From positions 40,503,087 through 40,567,086 of the forward strand of contig OY759216.1 of assembly GCA_963662175.1 (NCBI GenBank): a stretch of DNA of 64,000 nucleotides, written 5' to 3'. Each line of letters starts with the position of its first letter. Within the stretch, counting starts at the first letter, position 1. Below are positions 1 through 10,084 of this stretch, one piece after another. Both the position numbers and the translations under genes were made by a program. The notes under the pieces are model-generated. The model made no database searches. It saw nothing but the letters and a program-made list of their open reading frames with translations, and had not been told where the DNA came from. The DNA is from Aradus depressus (taxonomy: Eukaryota; Arthropoda; Insecta; Hemiptera; Aradidae).

Positions 1-194
1 GCACATCTATGATTATACAAATATAAATAATGGAAAGTAACTAGCAAATCTTAATGCATCAAGTGAGGGAACCTCCCGTAGGAAATATTTCAAAGTAATG
101 TTTTAATTGTAAAGCATCGCAACGAATTTAAAAAAAAATGAATTTTTTATTATTGATAGTTTGAAAAATAATTAGATATTTATTTGTTTTAGTT

Positions 195-425
195 ATTGTG
201 ACTCAAAGCCAGGGCTTTAACTACAAGGTCATATCGCCTACTACCAGAGCGCTCGTTCATCATTCCATTGCACATGAACCCAACTCTACATTGCCTAAGT
301 CTACACGTAGATTAATTCACCTTGTGTAGAGGTGTTTACCGAATACCTGACATCGCACAGGCTCGGAGATCGCTCAAGGTTGTTTCACCACCCTGATAAA
401 AAACCTAAGGGCCTCAGGCTAACAT
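195..425 (-). repeat. tRNA-derived SINE family A, copy missing its head
   Basis: The start matches the conserved 3' tail of SINE-A in reverse (GTTATTGTGACTCA, then TTTAACTAC and CATATCGCCTACTACCAGAGCG). The body (ACCTGACATCGCACAGGCTC) and AACCTAAGGGCCTC follow. The copy stops where the tRNA-like head would begin, and about 25 bp of the middle is missing. Its orientation is inferred from copies that keep the head. The open frame at 332-517 is an accidental reading of this SINE. Confidence 0.85.
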
Positions 426-693
426 CTATGAGTGCGGAAGTGATCCGTAAAAATGTAGTGGGTATGAAAAGGTTATGGTCACATCACATATTCTATGAAG
501 GAGCGAAATTTCTTTAGCTGTATATATATAGAATAATTTTTCATTAATGCCTAACTGCTGGTACAATTATCGATTTCGATGGAATAACCAAGGAGAAAGG
601 AGAGAAATAATCCGTCTGAGAAGAGAAGGAAATGGATTCTGTCTATCGGATTTGCATAATGAGAGGCTTAAAGAAATGGAATAAAAACAGGTA

Positions 694-905
694 CAGGGAG
701 AGACCCGTGAGGATGTTGGGGTGTCATCTCGTTAGCGGGCTCTAGAGGGATAGAGTTCGCTGCCTCTAGTCCTGCGAGACAGGAGGGTCTGGGAGGTAGG
801 TGGGATTCGGAGACAGGTAAATTGAGAGACCCGTGAGGATGTTGGGGTCATCTCGTTAGCGTGCTCTAAAGGGACAGAGCTCGCTGCCTCTAGAGCTAGT
901 CCAGT
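694..905. repeat. Direct duplication of a ~75-bp unit, period ~125 bp
   Basis: Two copies begin GAGAGACCCGTGAGGATGTT at about 698 and 824. Each runs through CATCTCGTTAGCG and GCTCGCTGCCTCTAG with a few substitutions and a short indel. Nothing in the unit looks coding. Confidence 0.85.
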
Positions 906-954
906 CTGTCACCAGTGCCCTACACAATAACTTGTCGGGAGCTAGGGGAGAGTA

Positions 955-1215
955 GGTTAGCGGGCCTGGGAGGTGTGGGCTTGGGAGACAGTAGGTCGTG
1001 GGAGACAGGCGGGCTTGGGAGGCAGGAGGGACTGGGAGGTAGATGGGCTTGGGAGACAGTAGGTCGTGGGAGGCAGGAGGGACTGGGAGTTAGGTGGGCT
1101 TGGGAGGCAGGAGGGACTGGGAGGTAGATGGGCTTGGGAGACAGTAGGTCGTGGGAGACAGGCAGGCTTGGGAGGCAGTAGGTCGTGGAAGGCAGGAGGG
1201 ACTGGGAGGCAGGCG
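955..1215. repeat. G-rich minisatellite
   Basis: Degenerate tandem copies of a 17-20-bp G-rich unit built from GGGAGGCAGGAGGGACTG and GGGAGACAGTAGGTCGTG. Units alternate to give a higher-order repeat of about 70-90 bp. The two Gly/Arg/Trp-rich open frames at 915-1127 and 1066-1284 are readings of this array, not genes. Confidence 0.9.
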
Positions 1216-2284
1216 CCTAAGAACTACAGGTGGCATTTTTTGTCATGTTTTCAAGCGCGGGCCTCGTTCGTGTCAAGACGATAACTAAACGTGAAAGTCA
1301 GGGTATATTACAGGAAAATGTTTTATGAATAATCCAATAGGTCGAAAAAACAAATTTTTCAATAGAATAGAAAGTGCGATAACCTTCAGAGTTGAAAAGC
1401 AGGATCTATGTAGAGCATGATATGCTCTATATGCATGGCATAATGCGTACCATGGTCTGCGTAGATTGCCTGACAAAATATATTCAGCTGAAATTTTTTT
1501 AAAAATCTGAAATTGAAAAGCAGGAGATAGATTATCTGAAATAAAACAAATTATAGAAACAAAATATTTATTCCCACTGTTATATTTGTTACCAGAACCG
1601 GATTTTAACACAGCTGCATCATACGAGACTCATCATCAGTGGCATATCACCCCTATCGTGTGGTGTCGTCTTACACACTTTAATGGTAACACGGTGATGA
1701 AGGAGTTTCGTTGAAAACCGGTTGTGGTCAAAAATATACAGTAAGTGCGAGAAATCTCTAAAATTTTCTTCTATTCTAATTTTGACTCCATCCTCTTATT
1801 GTTTAAAACCAATTTTGAAATTCAAGCAAATTGTTCCGCTCAGTATCTAAAATGGTAACCATTAAAGCACTGCAGAGAAATCACTGCATGTTGCATAAAT
1901 TTAATTACTATTAAACTATTGCAGTTTGAGGTGTGCACCAATGCAATGTGCACTGAACAGGGAACAGGTGTGTCGCCTATTAGGATAATAACATATATAA
2001 GATTAATAGTTCCGCTATGTGATAGTCTTCTCTACATTAACCCATAGGAAATGACTATATTACATTTAACCATTCGGTGATGGTTCGTTAAACTAATGAA
2101 ACTTCAAATTTAACATTCATCATATAATTTATTGAGATTTTCATACGCTTAGTTGCAAACTGCCTGTTTCCTCTAATATTTTATCATGTATATATATATT
2201 ACATTTCATTACATAATCCTATCTTTATGTCATACATTAATAGTTTTACTGCAGTAAGCCCTCGTAACTTAGTTAATTTGAACT
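1216..2284. other. AT-rich stretch without a supported gene
   Basis: No splice-flanked coding exon was found. A 108-codon minus-strand frame at 1285-1611 has no recognisable motif. Around 1,625-1,735 there is a CATCATCAG / GTGATGAAGG region resembling the hammerhead-like sites described elsewhere, but too degenerate to call. Confidence 0.5.
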
Positions 2285-2670
2285 AAGATAACTTAAAAAG
2301 CTAGACTTAATTTTTTTTAAAGGCGGTGAATCACCGGCAATGTACTACCCCACCACGAATTAATCAATTACTCAATCATTTTTGCTCTCCTTTCAAAACA
2401 AATAAATCATTTGGCCTAAAAATCTACGGTTGACTTACGGGCTTCTGAATCATAATACATTTTGTGTCGATACGGATTAAAATTTAAGTATAAAATTTCA
2501 TGTCGATACATTCATTAGATCGACAGTTATTGGAGTTTTCAATCGAGCTCCCCATTCGATCCTCCCTTTCCTTCGATTGATTCAGCTGGAACTTGATAGC
2601 AGTCGTATTTATGGGGTTCTGAATTTACATATGAAATTTCGTATCAATATATTCATAAAAACGGAATTTT
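2285..2670 (-). mobile_element. T-family inverted-repeat element, internally deleted
   Basis: It reads, in reverse, the right end of the T family (GGTGAATCACCGGCAATGTA, then ATTAATCAATTACT) followed by internal-repeat signatures: GTGTCGATAC, ACATTCATTAGATCGACAGT and TTATGGGGTTCTGAATTTAC. It is non-coding. The terminal CTTCCCC hairpin at the far end is absent. Confidence 0.75.
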
Positions 2671-2699
2671 TTGTGTTAACACCCAGGTAACAAGAGTGT

Positions 2700-2805
2700 A
2701 ATGCACAAGATGGCGGCCGTCCTAAAAAGGCGGCTTGGGTTCAAGGCGTCCGACTCTCGAATCAATAGATCCCAGTTCGATCCCCGTTACCCGGATACGA
2801 TAGTT
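2700..2805 (+). repeat. tRNA-like SINE fragment (class II tRNA-like)
   Basis: AAGGCGTCCGACTCTCGAATC resembles a D-arm/anticodon-arm stretch of a Leu/Ser-type tRNA. CAGTTCGATCCCCG matches a T arm and box B. No acceptor stem closes it and the upstream part is unlike a tRNA, so I read it as a SINE head rather than a tRNA gene. It is a separate family from SINE-A. Confidence 0.5.
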
Positions 2806-3119
2806 TTTCTTAAAAATCTTATTATCTAAATACTTTTATACCATATTACATTAAAAACTAGGACCTTAGGTGAGCTAGTGGGCTCAAATTAAAATATAAA
2901 AATGTAAAAATAATAAATACAATGGCGTTAACAGTAATATGGGAGAGAGTAAAACGAAGGATACTAAAACTATGGTACCCAAATAATATATATATATATT
3001 TTTTTTATTAGGTTTTAAAAGAGGGTGCGCCTTGCATTGGAGCAACATCACCCAGTCAACGTTAGAAAAGCTCGGGGATTACTGAGGGATTGGGATTGGC
3101 CAACGGCGGAACTATTGCT

Positions 3120-3590
3120 CCGATCGTCCCCAGCCCATCTTACATTGCCTGTTTCTGCTCCAGCCAGGAGCCGACGAATCGGCAGAGCATCGGGTAGTCT
3201 GTTTGCGTCACCATCTGCCGTACATCCAGTACCAAATACGATCTTGTCCCATGAATCAACTCCACCCTAGCTTGGTTGTACAGCGGACATTCGAGGACCA
3301 CATGTTCTGTTGGAGTTGAAATCACCATGACCTGATAATATTTGAGAGGTTCAGTGATTAGGCTGTACCCATGTTGAGTCAAGGCGTACCCGGACGTCAG
3401 GGAAGTATGCGTAAGTCGTTCGGCCATCTAAGCATCGTGATCAACGTTGTTGCCATTATTTCACAATCCAATTCCGGACGATGTCCTTGCAGCGCACTGG
3501 TCTGAACTGTCCGCGCATCTCTTCCTCCAGGGCTAGGCGTAAGGGCTCATCAATATCTGCTCCTAAGGGCATATTGCGCCTACAGAAATA
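3120..3590 (-). pseudogene. R1-like LINE, C-terminal end of ORF2
   Basis: On the minus strand, several frames together give the region after the reverse transcriptase domain: a DGRTTYAYFPDVR-like stretch, then SGHGDFNS, then EHVVLECPLYNQARVELI, the CCHC-like end common in R1-clade ORF2. It then reads SYLVLDVRQMVTQTDYP and FVGSWLEQKQ. Stops and frameshifts show a dead copy. Three related tails lie at 13.4-13.9, 42.9-43.1 and 56.6-57.0 kb. The clade call rests on motif recognition only. Confidence 0.75.
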
Positions 3591-3599
3591 CGAAGCAAA

Positions 3600-4290
3600 T
3601 ATATAGATATACAATATCTTATATACTGTACCCAAATAATATGTTTGTAATAATAATAATTTTGTGTATCATCATATTATCATTATCCTTATCAAAATAT
3701 ACCAACCACAAAAAAATGTAGTTGTGTCAAAAAATCAGTGACAATACAAATGGAAGGAAAGTGGTGATGAGGAAATGGGAGGTGGATTTGTCTCGGGGGA
3801 CCTCGCCTTTTGTCCGACAGCTCCGATAAATCTTGGGCTGGTCCTACATTAGTTCTGACCTTCCTGGGAGCACCCAATCGACAATGATACGACACAAGAT
3901 ATATCGTCGGCCTTCTTCTATAAAACACTATCCAAAACCAAAAGTTATTTCTTAAACATTTTACAACTTAATTGACGTTTATTTGTTGCCATTTTAGCTC
4001 ACTTCTATAAGAAATCAGCTTGACCGCTTAATCATTAAATGTACTCCTCTAGAAATGTGATGTGGCCGTAACCTTCTTATACCCATCACGTTTTCACAGA
4101 TTTCTCCCCCGGCCCCTTCCTGCCCTTTTCCCATTCTCCCTCTCAAATTAATTTCTCCCTCATTTCAAACTGACATTCGAGAGTTTTGACAGCGTATTTC
4201 TTTCTTTCAATTTAGGGTACAATATAATTCTGAGAGTGACTTTCTTATACCCAGTAATGCCAGTTTTAAATGAGGGAGAAATGTATGATA
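3600..4290. other. Unique-looking AT-rich spacer
   Basis: No exon or recognisable repeat apart from AT microsatellite patches near 3,600-3,690. CTTTCTTATACCCAGTAATGCC at about 4,240 recurs in altered form near 32.5 kb (reverse) and 52.9 kb, so it begins another dispersed family that also includes the hairpin that follows. Confidence 0.4.
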
Positions 4291-4298
4291 TGTTGATT

Positions 4299-4446
4299 TT
4301 TTCCAGAGGTGCCTTCTTTTTTTCTTTTTTGACAATATTTCGGGACACTTTCACGTCCCTTCTTCTGGTCACTATGAACCAAAGGGACTTGAAAGTGTCC
4401 CGAAGTATTGTCAAAAAAGAAAAAAGAAGACACCTCTGGAAAAAAT
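4299..4446. repeat. Long perfect-like hairpin with hammerhead-like core
   Basis: An inverted repeat with arms of about 65 nt and a loop of about 18 nt (CTTCTGGTCACTATGAACC region). Left arm: TTTTTTCCAGAGGTGCCTTC through ATTTCGGGACACTTTCACG. Right arm is its complement with few mismatches. Read on the minus strand, the centre gives a CTGATGA-like heptamer (CAGAAGA), a GGGAC/GTCCC hairpin and GAAA. Sequence just outside the right arm recurs near 53.1 kb. Confidence 0.8.
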
Positions 4447-4513
4447 GCCGGAAAAGTCAACATTTCAATATCCCAGAGAAGTTTAAGAAACACAACGTAT
4501 GATGTATAGTAAA

Positions 4514-4655
4514 ATGGTAGTTATAAGATGTCTATATATGGTAGTTATAAGATGACTTTAAAAAATTATATGTCATATGTGTGTAAAAGTATATGTAATA
4601 TATACATAACATGTCTATGTTATGTATATGATAGACATATACTTTTTTAAAGTTT
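4514..4655. repeat. Short tandem duplication and AT-rich hairpin
   Basis: ATGGTAGTTATAAGATG occurs twice about 30 bp apart. It is followed at 4,584-4,652 by an inverted repeat: AAAAGTATATGT and ATATACATAACA on the left, TGTTATGTATAT and ACATATACTTTT on the right. The hairpin is non-coding and of unknown origin. Confidence 0.7.
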
Positions 4656-4956
4656 TTGCATATAGTTGCAAATAGAGTATTCAGTCTCCTACATTCTTAT
4701 ATGATATGGAACTACTACTCCATAGAGATAATTAACGAATTCAGATAAATATTTAGTAAAGATCCAACGAACTAGGTTGTTTCAATGAGTAACTAAGTTT
4801 CACTATCAATAATTGTAAATGAAAGATTACAATTACGGTTACAATTACGGTGGCTCGGAATGGCCAATAATAAGCTGAGGGTCATCAAAAACTCCACTCG
4901 AGTCTGGAACTCCTCAATGAGTGACGAAAGGATTGTTAGTAGTAACTTTGTCTCTG

Positions 4957-5024
4957 GGGCCATGGTGGCCGTGCAGGCTAGAGCGTAGGGCTAATATGCA
5001 TCGTACATAAGGACAAAAAAAAAA
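4957..5024 (+). repeat. SINE family B, internally deleted
   Basis: It starts GGGCCATGGTGGCCGTGCAG, like the fuller copy at 9,151. It then jumps from GAGCGTAGGGCT directly to the tail TAATATGCATCGTACATAAGGAC and a run of 11 A. Head and tail are both present, so it is a deletion derivative rather than a truncation. Confidence 0.75.
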
Positions 5025-5313
5025 TTGTCTCGGTTACGCATAGGGCAGACCAGGCTGAGCCATGAACCTCTGATGGCTCGGGAACCCCCTCCTCTGTGTC
5101 AGTCCTGTCTGTCAGACACCTCCTTGCCGAATGCATAGCATATAGTCCCCAGCGGGAGAATTTCAACCTTCCGGTGGATATTTCCGAATTCCTATCAAAT
5201 TACCCAACTATTTAATTTTCTGCACGTCAAACTTCTATCTAAATTAGAACAACAACATTTATTTGGACCAGCAAGATACCATATGCTTTACACAAATATA
5301 TAAAATTAAGGGT

Positions 5314-5640
5314 TTAAAATAGGAAGTCCTGGTACAGTCTTTGTTTGAGTCGTCTCCCAGGAGTAGGCGCACCTAGACTGTAGTGTACAGCCCCGGAACA
5401 ATTCACAAGGTCTTCTTGGTGGTTTTTCACAAGCTTCTCAATGTGAAGAAGATTTTGGGGTGCGCTTGTTGCTACTCGGAGTACTTTGTTTTGAAAAGTT
5501 TGTTGTCGTTTCATGTTAGTGTTTCTGGTACCGATCCAGACTGGACAGACCTATGTTAGAAGTGGAAGTAGAAGTGTCTTGTACATCAGAATAGTACCTG
5601 GCTTGTTTCTGTTTATGAGAGGGTAGAAATTAAAACAAAA
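5314..5640 (-). pseudogene. Jockey-like LINE, reverse transcriptase 3' end
   Basis: Minus-strand translation gives YPLINRNKPG, then LMYKTLLLPLLT, an in-frame TAG where this family usually has Tyr, VCPVWIG, FQNKVLRVATSAPQNLLHI and a short terminal segment. This is the usual order at the end of Jockey-type ORF2. The stop codon and severe 5' truncation mark it as dead. Confidence 0.75.
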
Positions 5641-5769
5641 TTGTCCAAGAATCTCGAACTTTATTATAATTATGCTCTCATCAAAATTATCCCACTGGGA
5701 TCCCCATAGACCTGCATCCATCACACTCATGCTCGAAATGCCTTAAATAAAAATAAAAAATATTAATAT

Positions 5770-6012
5770 ATAAATTTAAAATATATAATTTTACCCCCTC
5801 TCCAAATCCCCCCTTCCCTTTGACTGATTTGACTGAAAATCATTAGTTGTCATCCTTATGTTGTTCTGAGAATACATATAAAATTTCATTCTACTGGGGG
5901 TGTTATCTTTTATACTCAGAGGGGTCGGTAATCATAAAATTCCGGATAAAACTCAACTTTTTTGGCAGATTTCATAACTTCCCTGATTCTTCATATAACT
6001 GGGGAAGTTAAA
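5770..6012 (-). mobile_element. T-family element, end fragment
   Basis: In reverse it contains an internal-repeat unit (CATTAGTTGTCATCCTTATG, CATATAAAATTTCATTCTAC), then the terminal inverted repeat: GGTCGGTAATCATAAAATTC, CGGATAAAACTCAAC and CATAACTTCCCTGATTC. It ends at the family boundary AGCTGGGGAAGTTA-like sequence. It has no coding capacity. Confidence 0.75.
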
Positions 6013-6264
6013 AAAACAAAAAGTTATTATTGGTGAATAAAACAGGGGTTATAATATATAAATACTATACATGTGTGAAATTTAATTTAATGACCCATAT
6101 ATAACGTTACGAGTACGAGGCTGTGCTTCACAACTTAGGAAGAACTTCTGAATTTGTAATAAAGTTATTTCCATAGCGAGGCCTGGACGAGCATAAACCA
6201 AGATAACACTCTATTAGGGCGGGATAGAGAGAACTTACTATAAATTGTCCGAGTTTCACGAGCG

Positions 6265-6293
6265 CCCCCCCCCCCCCCCCCCCCCACCCCCCC
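6265..6293. repeat. Poly-C tract
   Basis: A run of 21 C (6,265-6,285), then A and more C. Other homopolymer C/G runs in the window (22.88, 28.69, 35.32 and 46.74 kb) also tend to lie in mobile elements. Confidence 0.95.
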
Positions 6294-6474
6294 TGTATTT
6301 CCACATGGTAAACTTAATGACGCTTCTATATGGCTTCTAAACCAGTTGCCTAACTTATACCATTAATAATTCTTCTCATGTTAACCCATAGTAGTGTATA
6401 ACATTTATTATTTTAAATACATTTAACATGTAAAAACATAGACAATTGAACTTTATTATAAAAATTTTCTCTTA

Positions 6475-7036
6475 TCCTGCAAATAATCGACCGGACTAAA
6501 GATCAATATTTGACTCACATAGTTTCTGAATCCTCATACTAAACTTTGTGTCGATATTTTAATAATGTAATTTATTCATTATATCGGCAGTTATTGAGGT
6601 TTTTGTGAGTCCCTCTGATTCCCTTCGGGAAATTTCTTAAATAATTAAATACGTGTCGTCCTTATGTGGGTTTAAATTTGCATATGAAATTTTGTGTCAA
6701 TATATTCATTACAAGGACAGTTATTATAGTGTTTGGTTGTTAAAGTGTTTGGTTATTATAGTGTTTGTGTTAAGCCTCCTCTCTAATCCACCCCTTCCCT
6801 TGTGCCGATTTGTTTGAAAATTAATATTTATCGTCCTTACAGAATTCTGGATATACATATAAAAATTCATGTTGATACATTCCTTCTATCTAGTGTTATC
6901 GTGTTTAAATGCATTTTTTTTTTTTAATTTTCGAAATCTCGAGGTCGGAAAACATAAAATTCCGGTGAAAACTCCACATTAAAAATTTGACCGATTATAT
7001 AACTTCCCCTATACTTCGTATAGCTGGGGTAAAAAC
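6475..7036 (-). mobile_element. T-family inverted-repeat element
   Basis: A near full-length reverse copy: ATCAATATTTGACTCACATA, TTTGTGTCGATATTTTAATA, CGTCCTTATGTGGG and further internal units. It ends in the long terminal repeat (GAGGTCGGAAAACATAAAAT, CCGGTGAAAACTC, GACCGATTATATAACTTCCC) and the boundary palindrome TATACTTCGTATAGCTGGGG. Non-coding. Confidence 0.8.
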
Positions 7037-7796
7037 ATAAAGAAAACTTGGTACTTAATAAACAAAACAAACGAAACAGGTTCTTTGAATAAAAATAAAC
7101 ATGAAACAGGTGTACCTAAACAATAAATCGACACAATGAAACTGATATATGTATTTAGATAAAATACAAATACAAAAAAACCTAGATTCTAGGTTAAATA
7201 ACTTCCTACATAGCTATATATTGTACATTTGTTATATTGTTTTCTTGTAATGTTAGTTTTTAGTTCTATTTTAATTTTATTTTCTTGGTTTTCAAATAAG
7301 TGCACAGTTAGCTATTACAGTTAAAATATAGACTTCCACCCCCCTGGTTTTACCAGAGGAGGGGACCCTTTCACCTCAGGTACTCTTAGGTTAATATAAA
7401 TATGTATACCTGGCAAATATCTGAATTATTGTTGAAAATTGAGCTGACGATGGCGCAAGCCGAAACCGGTACACATCTAAGTATATGTTTGTGGAATTAG
7501 ACAATATAAGTGTTCAAAAAAGTGTTTTATCTATCATTTTATTTTATTCCTTAGTATTTCCACTATATCAACACAGAACGCAAAAAATGTATTCGGACAT
7601 TGATATATTTAGGTTGGAAACTAGAACTTTCCTAGGCCATCTGGTTCAACAATGATTACATGAGCTAATACAGATAAACAATTCAGTTCGTAACAATATG
7701 TATAGATAAATGTACAGATATTCTTCAAAGGATACACTCTATTTTAGCAATTATATAGAAATCTATGATTTGTGACTGGCCAATGTTCCCCGACTT
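7037..7796. other. Spacer carrying a hammerhead-like site
   Basis: AT-rich and without exons. At 7,444-7,470 it has CTGACGA, a GGC-GCAA-GCC hairpin and GAAACCGGT, which match the conserved hammerhead core. The 40-60 nt that follow contain AAGTGTTTTATC, similar in style to sequence after other such sites in the window. Confidence 0.5.
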
Positions 7797-7985
7797 AGTT
7801 ATTGTGATTCATGCCCGGACTTTAACTAAGAGGTCGTATCGCTTACTTCCATACAATTATTTATTTTCTAACATGATTAACATCTCAAACAACATTGTGG
7901 GAAATAACAGATTTATTTTTAACCTAAAAACCTAGGATGTCGAACCCGCGATCTTGAGTTCAGACTCTGAGGTACCGGCGCCCTT
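7797..7985 (-). repeat. SINE-A copy with foreign middle
   Basis: The tail (TTAGTTATTGTGATTCATGCCCGG) and the tRNA-like head (GTCGAACCCGCGATCTTGAG through TACCGGCGCCC) are present. The body between them is replaced by about 75 bp including ACATTGTGGGAAATAACAG. That piece recurs, inverted, near 17,085-17,120, so it is itself a repeat. Confidence 0.75.
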
Positions 7986-8371
7986 TAGTCTCTGTCTTAG
8001 CTGAAACAACAAAGATAACAAGGTCAGATGTTGGAGGAAGCAGACAGGATACATTTAAATACCTCGCTATCGAGAGAAGTATCGCTGCGATAACAATGGA
8101 CGGGTCTACAGAGAACCATAAGTTTCCCTGCCATTGTCTAATAGGCAAGCAGTCGCTAATGATCCACTGCATTCTGCCACGCTATCCCACTGTATCCATG
8201 CAGGTTGGGCCATGCAATTAGCCCTAATCATATACTCATTATGTCTATCAAGCCATTCTTGATATTATACTTCCCCAGATCTACAAAGTATAGTGCAAGT
8301 TATGTGATCGGCCAGAAATTATGTCTTACGAGTATGTCTATTATACATTCTATGTTTGGGTTAGGGTTAAG

Positions 8372-8696
8372 TTTTATGACTCATGCCCGGGCTTTAACTA
8401 CGAGGTCATATCGCCTACTACCAGAGCGCTTTTTCGTCACTCTGGTGGACATGAGTCCGACTACTGTGGGAGTTTTTGCCTACCCTAAATTTTTCCACCT
8501 AGGGTAGGGGGTCTTTAACGAGTATCTGACATAGTGCAGGCTCGAGACCATCGCTTAACGTCCCATCCGAAGGACGGTGTGCTTCAGTTTATTTTAACTC
8601 CTAGATAAAATAAACTAAGGGCCTTGGTCGGGTTTCGAACCCACGATCTTGAGCTCAGAAGACAAGCACGCATACCACTGAGCTGGCGTCCTCTCA
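8372..8696 (-). repeat. SINE-A, near-complete copy
   Basis: Contains tail, body and tRNA-like head in reverse. The head includes box B (GGTTTCGAACCCACG read in reverse) and box A (CACTGAGCTGGCG, slightly decayed). The usual 330-bp length and both ends are kept, so it is a good reference copy. Confidence 0.9.
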
Positions 8697-8775
8697 TTCT
8701 ATCTGTCGATCATACATTTATGGAATTACCAAAATAAAGTTGTTAATTTTGGCCCAAATCTAATCAGTTCCAAGT

Positions 8776-9032
8776 TAGTTATTGTGTTTCAAGCCGATCT
8801 TTAACTACGAGGTCATATCGCCTACTACCAGAGCAATCTTTCGTCATTCTGGTGTACATGAGCCCGACCCTACTATGGGTGTCCTAAAACACAATTTTAT
8901 TCATCTTGGTTAGGGTTCTTTAACGAGTACATCGTACAGGCTCGACATCATCGCTTAACGTCCCATCCGAAGGACGGCGTGCTCAAGGTTTTTTCACCGG
9001 ATAAAAAACTTAAGGGCCTCGGCCAGGTTTCA
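8776..9032 (-). repeat. SINE-A copy, head truncated
   Basis: It runs from TTAGTTATTGTGTTTCAAGC to CGGCCAGGTTTCAAC and breaks within box B. It lies 80 bp after another SINE-A in the same orientation. Confidence 0.85.
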
Positions 9033-9150
9033 ACATGGGTTAGGACATGCGACATCTTCATCTCAGATTTCTTCGTGAAAATATTCAAATTGTGTTCAGG
9101 AGATTTCGAAATGTGTAATTACAATCTCGAATTTTTACGGCCATTTTTTT

Positions 9151-9337
9151 GGGCCATGGTGGCCGTGCGGGCTAGAGCGTAGGGCTTTGGTCGCATGGTC
9201 TCACCATGGTTTGCGGATTCGAATCCCGTCCGGGAGTGAGTTTTATTTCGTAGATAGAACTCCCTCCCGGGGCCATGGATGTCTTAAATAATTATACATA
9301 ACACATTGACATTGCTAATATGCACCGTTCATAAAGC

Positions 9338-9386
<49 letters not shown>
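9151..9386 (+). repeat. SINE family B, full copy with long poly-A
   Basis: It has a tRNA-like head: GGGCCATGGTGGCCGTGCGG with GGCTAGAGCGTAGGG as box-A-like sequence, and GGATTCGAATCCCGTCC as box B. A short body follows (AACTCCCTCCCGGGGCCATG, CTAATATGCACCGTTCAT), then about 46 A residues. The long clean tail suggests fairly recent insertion. Confidence 0.85.
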
Positions 9387-9388
<2 letters not shown>

Positions 9389-9427
9389 ACATACTATAGT
9401 ATAAGGAAGTCAAAAATGTTAATAGAA

Positions 9428-9458
<31 letters not shown>

Positions 9459-10084
9459 CATTACATACATGAACCAAACAACCAATAAATAATACAAAGA
9501 AATTATTAAACGATACTTAAAATTTTCGTAATGTTTCCTTCCGGTTTTATTAATTACAATTATTTCACATATGGAATTTTTTAGTAGTAATAATAATAGA
9601 TAACCTTAATATTTACTTTTTTTTTAAAGTATCATAGCTGTAGATAAATAGGTATTTTTGTTTTATAGTAGTTTGTGAAATTCAAAATTACCTTTTGTTG
9701 TACCTACATTTATACACAGGTATAATAGCAATATATATGCAAATTGTGGTTATTTCAAAAATAAGAATTTCTTCACTATAGACGTGATGAATGCTTCCAC
9801 TTAAATTGTGAGTTTTTTTAAAAATATTAAATAGTTTATTTTTTACTGGTTTATATGTTTATAACAATATACTCGTATATATTCCACAGCTTTATTTTTC
9901 TTCCAATTTATTTAATGGTTTTTATAACCTAGCAAATTGACGTTTAGAGAAGAAATTCCAGTATCTTTTTCCGAATACATTTCCGCCAACTGTGTCGATA
10001 CAGTGGAAAGTTAATAAATTAAATAAAAACAAACAATTTGTTTAACTTTTAAATTGTCTAATTGTGAAAGAAATGTCGTCGACA
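9387..10084. other. AT-rich intergenic or intronic stretch
   Basis: A second A run (9,429-9,458) follows the motif ACTATAGTATAAGGAAGT, which recurs at 19,983-20,000. No exon with good borders was found. TTTTTCCGAATACATTTCCG at 9,970 has relatives near 7,590 and 18,705. Confidence 0.4.

Noticed and set aside
960..1200. CRISPR-like alternating repeats
   Set aside because: Units are contiguous and degenerate with no unique spacers, and the genome is eukaryotic.
915..1284. Gly/Arg/Trp-rich proteins of about 70 residues
   Set aside because: They are translations of the G-rich minisatellite. The frames overlap and all frames look alike.
1285..1611. 108-codon minus-strand ORF
   Set aside because: No domain, no splice context, and AT-rich codons expected by chance. 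The plus strand shows an equally good partial frame.
7430..7480. Calling the 7.45-kb site a proven self-cleaving ribozyme
   Set aside because: Only the catalytic core and helix II are visible. Helices I and III and the cleavage site could not be demonstrated by eye.
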